Assembly: GCA_030641505.1 (NCBI GenBank)
Contig: DAOWHI010000144.1
Span: 1-8,793, forward strand
Direction of reading: 5' to 3'
Origin: Gemmatimonadota bacterium
GTDB taxonomy: Bacteria > Gemmatimonadota > Gemmatimonadetes > JACCXV01 > JAHWKZ01
Length of the DNA stretch: 8,793 nucleotides
The notes beneath the pieces were generated by a model. It did not search any database and was not told where the DNA came from. It worked only from the letters and a program-made list of their open reading frames with translations. Below, in pieces: positions 6,170 through 8,793 of the stretch (position 1 is the stretch's first letter; each line of letters opens with the position of its first letter). The position numbers and the translations under genes were made by a program.

Positions 6170-7230
6170 CGCGTGTGGCGTTGATCGGCGGCGATGGCGT
6201 GGGCCCCGAGGTCGTGGCGGTCGCGCGTCGCGCCTTGGAGGTGGCCGGCGAGCAGGCCGGGGTCGAGTACGCGTTCGAGTCGTTTCCGTTGGGCGCCGAG
6301 CACTACCTCGAGACCGGTCAGACCCTACCAGACGACGCGTTCAGGCGGTTGAAGAGCGAGTTCGACGCGATCCTGTTGGGTGCGGTTGGTGACCCCCGTG
6401 TCGAGGACGACTCACACGCGCTCGACATTCTGCTGGGGCTCAGGTTCAGGCTGGATCTCTATATCAATTTTCGTCCCGCGCGTCTGCTACATCCCGACCT
6501 GTGCCCGCTTCGACCGCGGCCTGACGGCGCCGAGCGAGCGATTGACTTGGTGGTATTTCGCGAGAACACCGAAGGCCCATACGTCGGCATGGGCGGAAGC
6601 TTTAAGCGCGATACACGTGACGAGGTGTCGATCAACGAAGACGTGAATACGTACCGCGGTGTCAAACGAATCGTGCAGGCGGCGTTCGACTTCGCCGTCG
6701 AACGCGGTCATAAGCGGGTGACGATGTGTGACAAGGCGAACGCCATGCCGCACGCGCACGGTTTGTGGCGTCGCGTGTTCGCCGAGGTCGCGGCCGACTA
6801 CCCGTTTATCGAAACCGAGGCCGAGTATGTCGATGCGTTGATGATGAAGCTGGTTCAGTACCCCGAGCGGTATCGCGTCATCGTGACGAGCAATCTGCTC
6901 GGCGATATCGTGTCCGATCTGACGGCGGCGTTAGTCGGCGGTCTCGGTGTGGCGGCGTCGGCGAACCTGCACGCTGGACGAGTCGGCATGTTCGAGCCGG
7001 TGCACGGTTCGGCGCCGGATCTGGCGGATACCGGAACGGCCAACCCGATGGCGGCGGTTCTCGCCGCGGCGCTGCTCGCCGAGTACACCGGTGACCTGGC
7101 AGTCGCCCGAGCGCTGGAATCAGCAGTCGTCGATGCGCTCGCCGAGGGGGTACGAACCCCAGACCTCGGGGGCGTCGGGTCGACAGCCTCAGTCGGCGAT
7201 TGGATCTGCGACCGACTTCAAGCGGGGTAG
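6166..7230 (+). CDS. leuB: 3-isopropylmalate dehydrogenase-type beta-decarboxylating dehydrogenase
   Basis: This 354-residue enzyme of the isopropylmalate/isocitrate dehydrogenase family is expected to oxidise and decarboxylate 3-isopropylmalate to 2-ketoisocaproate in leucine synthesis. It starts MTRVALIGGDGVGPEV at ATG 6166 (ATGA overlap with hisC, GGAAGAG 9 to 15 bases upstream). Key residues are Arg in ILLGLRFRLDLYINFRP, Tyr139 in RENTEGPYVG, Lys190 in CDKANAM, and metal-binding Asp223, Asp247 and Asp251 in YVDALM and GDIVSDL. HGSAPDLADTGTANP carries the Asp typical of NAD-dependent members. The two leucines of the isopropyl pocket are kept (ILLGLR). The Glu that precedes them in well-studied LeuB is not at the same position. 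Tartrate/malate or homoisocitrate activity is therefore not excluded, but leuB is most likely. No leuA, leuC or leuD is in the window. Confidence 0.8.
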   Translation: MTRVALIGGDGVGPEVVAVARRALEVAGEQAGVEYAFESFPLGAEHYLETGQTLPDDAFRRLKSEFDAILLGAVGDPRVEDDSHALDILLGLRFRLDLYINFRPARLLHPDLCPLRPRPDGAERAIDLVVFRENTEGPYVGMGGSFKRDTRDEVSINEDVNTYRGVKRIVQAAFDFAVERGHKRVTMCDKANAMPHAHGLWRRVFAEVAADYPFIETEAEYVDALMMKLVQYPERYRVIVTSNLLGDIVSDLTAALVGGLGVAASANLHAGRVGMFEPVHGSAPDLADTGTANPMAAVLAAALLAEYTGDLAVARALESAVVDALAEGVRTPDLGGVGSTASVGDWICDRLQAG

Positions 7231-7250
7231 AAGTGGTGCCACGGCTCAAC

Positions 7251-7372
7251 GGGTTCGGGCGCCCCCCGGTGAGGCTGTGTTGCTGCGCAGCAAGCAGAGA
7301 CCCCGCAGGGGCGAAGCCCCGAGGAGGCTCTGCGACGCGGAGCGCCGGCCGAGTTGGGGGGCGCCCGAATCC
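7251..7372. repeat. 122-base palindromic element with 17-bp terminal stem
   Basis: The arm 7251-7267 pairs with 7356-7372 over 17 positions. Fourteen of these are continuous Watson-Crick pairs (TTCGGGCGCCCCCC against GGGGGGCGCCCGAA), then one G-T and two G-C pairs. The 88-base interior holds more structure: the perfect palindrome TTGCTGCGCAGCAA (7280-7293), GCAGAG/CTCTGC (7294-7299 with 7328-7333), GGGGC-GAA-GCCCC (7308-7320) and the alternative GCTCTGC/GCGGAGC (7327-7333 with 7337-7343). This layered design resembles REP/BIME- or MITE-like dispersed elements. No target duplication is seen at its edges, and no second copy lies in the window. It begins 20 bases after the leuB stop and ends right against the ATG at 7373. 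No T-tract follows, so it is not a classical terminator. Confidence 0.75.
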
Positions 7373-7942
7373 ATGAGACCGCTGGATTTGCTACACGCCG
7401 AGGAGTCACCAACACCGCTCGAGTGGGCCGGCTGGGTGTTGCTCGCGGTCCTGACGGCGACGATCCTGGCGCTGGCGATCTTCCGGCCCACCGACCCTGG
7501 CGCGATCGTCAACGAGATCCGGCTGGCGGCCGGGTTCGATCGATACCAAGCCGCAATGAACGAAGGCGATCGGCTCTTCAGCCGGGCGACCGCCGACTTC
7601 CGGATGGCCGTGCGCACTGACGACGACCGGTCGGCCGAGTACGCCATGGTGGCTGAGGCCGAGCAGCGCTTCCTGACCGCGCGCAGTGAGGCCGAGGGGT
7701 TCGGCGAAGATCAGCGGGCTCAGATCCGGTTGCTCGAGCTCTACTACTCGTGGGCCCAAGCGCGCTACTTGGACGGCACCGGCGAGTGGTATCGCCGAAA
7801 CGACCGCACCATACTGGAGCGCGCGCGCGAGCTGGCCGAGCGAGGACTGGCGCTCCCCAACATCACCGGCAGCCAACGCGAGCGCATGTCGGACCTCAAG
7901 ACGCGCATCGACCGCGCGATCACGCCTTGGCCGATTCTGTAA
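7373..7942 (+). CDS. Single-pass membrane protein with helical C-terminal domain, unknown function
   Basis: This 189-residue protein starts at ATG 7373, immediately after the palindromic element. Residues 17-37 (EWAGWVLLAVLTATILALAIF) form one clear membrane span. The short N-terminus is probably cytoplasmic and is followed by a roughly 150-residue soluble domain. That domain is rich in charged amphipathic helices, including AEYAMVAEAEQRFLTARSEA, IRLLELYYSWAQARYLDG and ILERARELAERGLALP, and looks TPR-like without a clear repeat match. I do not recognise a family. The only Shine-Dalgarno-like run, GGGGGG at 7356-7361, lies 11 bases from the ATG and inside the 3' arm of the stem. In-frame GTG 7277 and TTG 7280 inside the element are possible but unlikely starts. 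The stop overlaps the next ATG (TAATG), so the two membrane proteins are probably made together. Confidence 0.7.
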   Translation: MRPLDLLHAEESPTPLEWAGWVLLAVLTATILALAIFRPTDPGAIVNEIRLAAGFDRYQAAMNEGDRLFSRATADFRMAVRTDDDRSAEYAMVAEAEQRFLTARSEAEGFGEDQRAQIRLLELYYSWAQARYLDGTGEWYRRNDRTILERARELAERGLALPNITGSQRERMSDLKTRIDRAITPWPIL

Positions 7943-8562
7943 TGACAGCTCACGTGTCACGCCGGACAGCCCTCGGAGTTTGCCTCGTCCTGGCGTCGGC
8001 CACACTGCTCGGCGGGCTCGACCTGCCGGCGCGTGGCTACGCGGCGTTTCAGTTCGCGCCGTTTGGGCTGGTCGCTGGTCTCCTCGGGATCGTGTACGTC
8101 TTCGCGCTTTCCAATCGCGGGTTGATCCGGCTGGGGGTTGAGTGGCATAGGATGTTGTTGATCGCGTACTGGGTGACCGCGACCGCGACCGCGTTTCGAA
8201 TCCTGTTGCCCCCGCCGGGTTTGGTGCAGGTAGGTCTGGCGGTGAGCGCGGCGGTCGCGGCGGCCATCATCGTCAGTCGCCCGAGCCGTGAGAGTGCGGT
8301 GGTGTGGATGGGGATCGTGGCGGTGACGCTGGCGGTCATCAAGTTCGCGCTGGTGCCGCTCTTCGAAGCGCGATCGGGGCTCCCTGATTGGGGCCCGTTT
8401 CAGCTTGGGCGGACCGCCGACGCGGTGCGCGATCTGTTCGTCGCTTACACCCCCCAGCGACCGGCCACGCAAGCGATCCACTTCGGTTCATTGGTTTGCT
8501 ACGCGGTCGCCCTTTGGATCCAGTGGGACCGGACATCGTCTGTTGACGGTACTGTCGGGTAG
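7942..8562 (+). CDS. Polytopic membrane protein, unknown function
   Basis: This 206-residue protein has about six hydrophobic segments, near residues 10-26, 36-56, 69-89, 94-112, 118-140 and 185-200. A 40-residue hydrophilic loop comes before the last one. The N-terminal VSRRTALGVCLVLASATLLGG could serve as a signal or first span, with positive residues on the inside. No catalytic or transport motif is visible and I do not recognise the family. The ATG at 7942 overlaps the preceding TAA by one base. There is no separate Shine-Dalgarno site, so translation is probably coupled to the gene upstream. The pairing suggests a two-component membrane assembly, with the single-pass protein supplying the soluble helical domain. 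This is inference from gene order only. The end is followed by 50 bases before the thiolase. Confidence 0.7.
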   Translation: MTAHVSRRTALGVCLVLASATLLGGLDLPARGYAAFQFAPFGLVAGLLGIVYVFALSNRGLIRLGVEWHRMLLIAYWVTATATAFRILLPPPGLVQVGLAVSAAVAAAIIVSRPSRESAVVWMGIVAVTLAVIKFALVPLFEARSGLPDWGPFQLGRTADAVRDLFVAYTPQRPATQAIHFGSLVCYAVALWIQWDRTSSVDGTVG

Positions 8563-8600
8563 GCTCACCTTCTCCGCTGGAAAAGCGCCGGTTATTCAAT

Positions 8601-8605
8601 AGGAG
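8601..8605 (+). promoter_or_regulatory. Strong Shine-Dalgarno site of the thiolase gene
   Basis: AGGAG at 8601-8605 lies 7 bases before ATG 8613 in an AT-rich leader. It is the best-spaced ribosome binding site in the window and fixes the thiolase start. Confidence 0.8.
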
Positions 8606-8612
8606 AAATCAA

Positions 8613-8793
8613 ATGAAGCTCGATCGCGAAGACATCGTCCTCGCCGCCGGGGTCCGAACGCCGTTCGGCGCGTTTGGCGGGGCACTCAAGGGGATTTCTG
8701 CGAACGATCTCGGAGTTCAGGTAGCCAAAGCGGCGATCGCTCGCTCCGGTTTTGCCGTTGGCGACATCGACCATGTCATCTTCGGCAACGCAC
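8613..8793 (+). CDS. Thiolase (acetyl-CoA acetyltransferase family), N-terminal part
   Basis: Sixty codons are visible before the window ends. The protein starts MKLDREDIVLAAGVRTPFGAF, followed by GGALKGISANDLG and later VGDIDHVIFGNA. This is the conserved first beta-alpha unit of thiolases (RTPFGxFxGxL, then the strand ending in FGN). The family either condenses two acetyl-CoA or cleaves 3-ketoacyl-CoA. Which direction applies here cannot be told, because the nucleophilic Cys (near residue 90) and the C-terminal His/Cys lie outside the window. Together with the acyl-CoA dehydrogenase and desaturase it fits fatty-acid metabolism. It has its own strong Shine-Dalgarno site. The 50-base gap before it could hold a promoter, but I see no convincing boxes. 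Confidence 0.88.
   Translation, partial: MKLDREDIVLAAGVRTPFGAFGGALKGISANDLGVQVAKAAIARSGFAVGDIDHVIFGNA

Noticed and set aside
7251..7372. Palindromic element as an intrinsic terminator of leuB
   Set aside because: The loop is 88 bases, no T-run follows, and the stem ends on a start codon.
8175..8192. Tandem GACCGC x3
   Set aside because: It is a short in-frame repeat coding alternating Thr-Ala in a membrane span, explained by codon bias.
8543..8571. TTGACG as -35 of a thiolase promoter
   Set aside because: No -10-like hexamer occurs 16-18 bases downstream; TAGGCT is only 11 bases away, and the box is inside the end of the preceding gene.

Overview
The window is a high-GC (by eye roughly 60-65%), gene-dense bacterial chromosomal segment. 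Every supportable gene is on the + strand and most junctions are a few bases or overlapping. The set (DUF4139 protein, acyl-CoA desaturase, acyl-CoA dehydrogenase, hisC, leuB, thiolase) looks chromosomal. GTG/TTG starts, one apparently leaderless GTG gene and a lipoprotein suggest a high-GC soil or marine lineage such as Gemmatimonadota, Acidobacteriota, Myxococcota or Actinomycetota. The sequence alone does not settle the phylum. I see no transposase, integrase, phage gene, CRISPR array, tRNA or rRNA.

Left part (1-4575): the C-terminus of a DUF4139 protein runs in from the left edge. A 177-base gap follows, with a GC-rich hairpin. Then come a three-histidine-box acyl-CoA desaturase with a long C-terminal tail, and an acyl-CoA dehydrogenase whose first 42 codons are cut off from the rest by two tandem in-frame TGA codons. 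Alignment by eye suggests these come from a compensating +1/-1 indel pair. Next are a putative lipoprotein with beta-propeller-like and DxDGDGDxE segments, and a small membrane-anchored protein with a BamE-like motif. Spacing suggests one transcription unit for these genes.

Middle part (4576-7230): a near-consensus sigma70-type promoter (TTGACA, 16 bases, TATCAT) sits directly before a GTG start, giving a probable leaderless mRNA. It reads into a small HepT/DUF86-like helical protein, then hisC (13-base overlap), then leuB (ATGA overlap). This looks like an amino-acid biosynthesis operon led by a small protein of unknown role.

Right part (7231-8793): leuB is followed by a 122-base palindromic element (7251-7372) closed by a 17-bp stem whose 3' end touches the ATG of the next gene. 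Two membrane proteins of unknown function follow, coupled by TAATG. The last gene is a thiolase with a strong Shine-Dalgarno site, cut off by the window end. Desaturase, acyl-CoA dehydrogenase and thiolase give both flanks a fatty-acid theme.

The points most worth a second look are the interrupted dehydrogenase, the palindromic element placed over a translation start, the leaderless promoter, and the HepT-like protein without the usual catalytic arginine.
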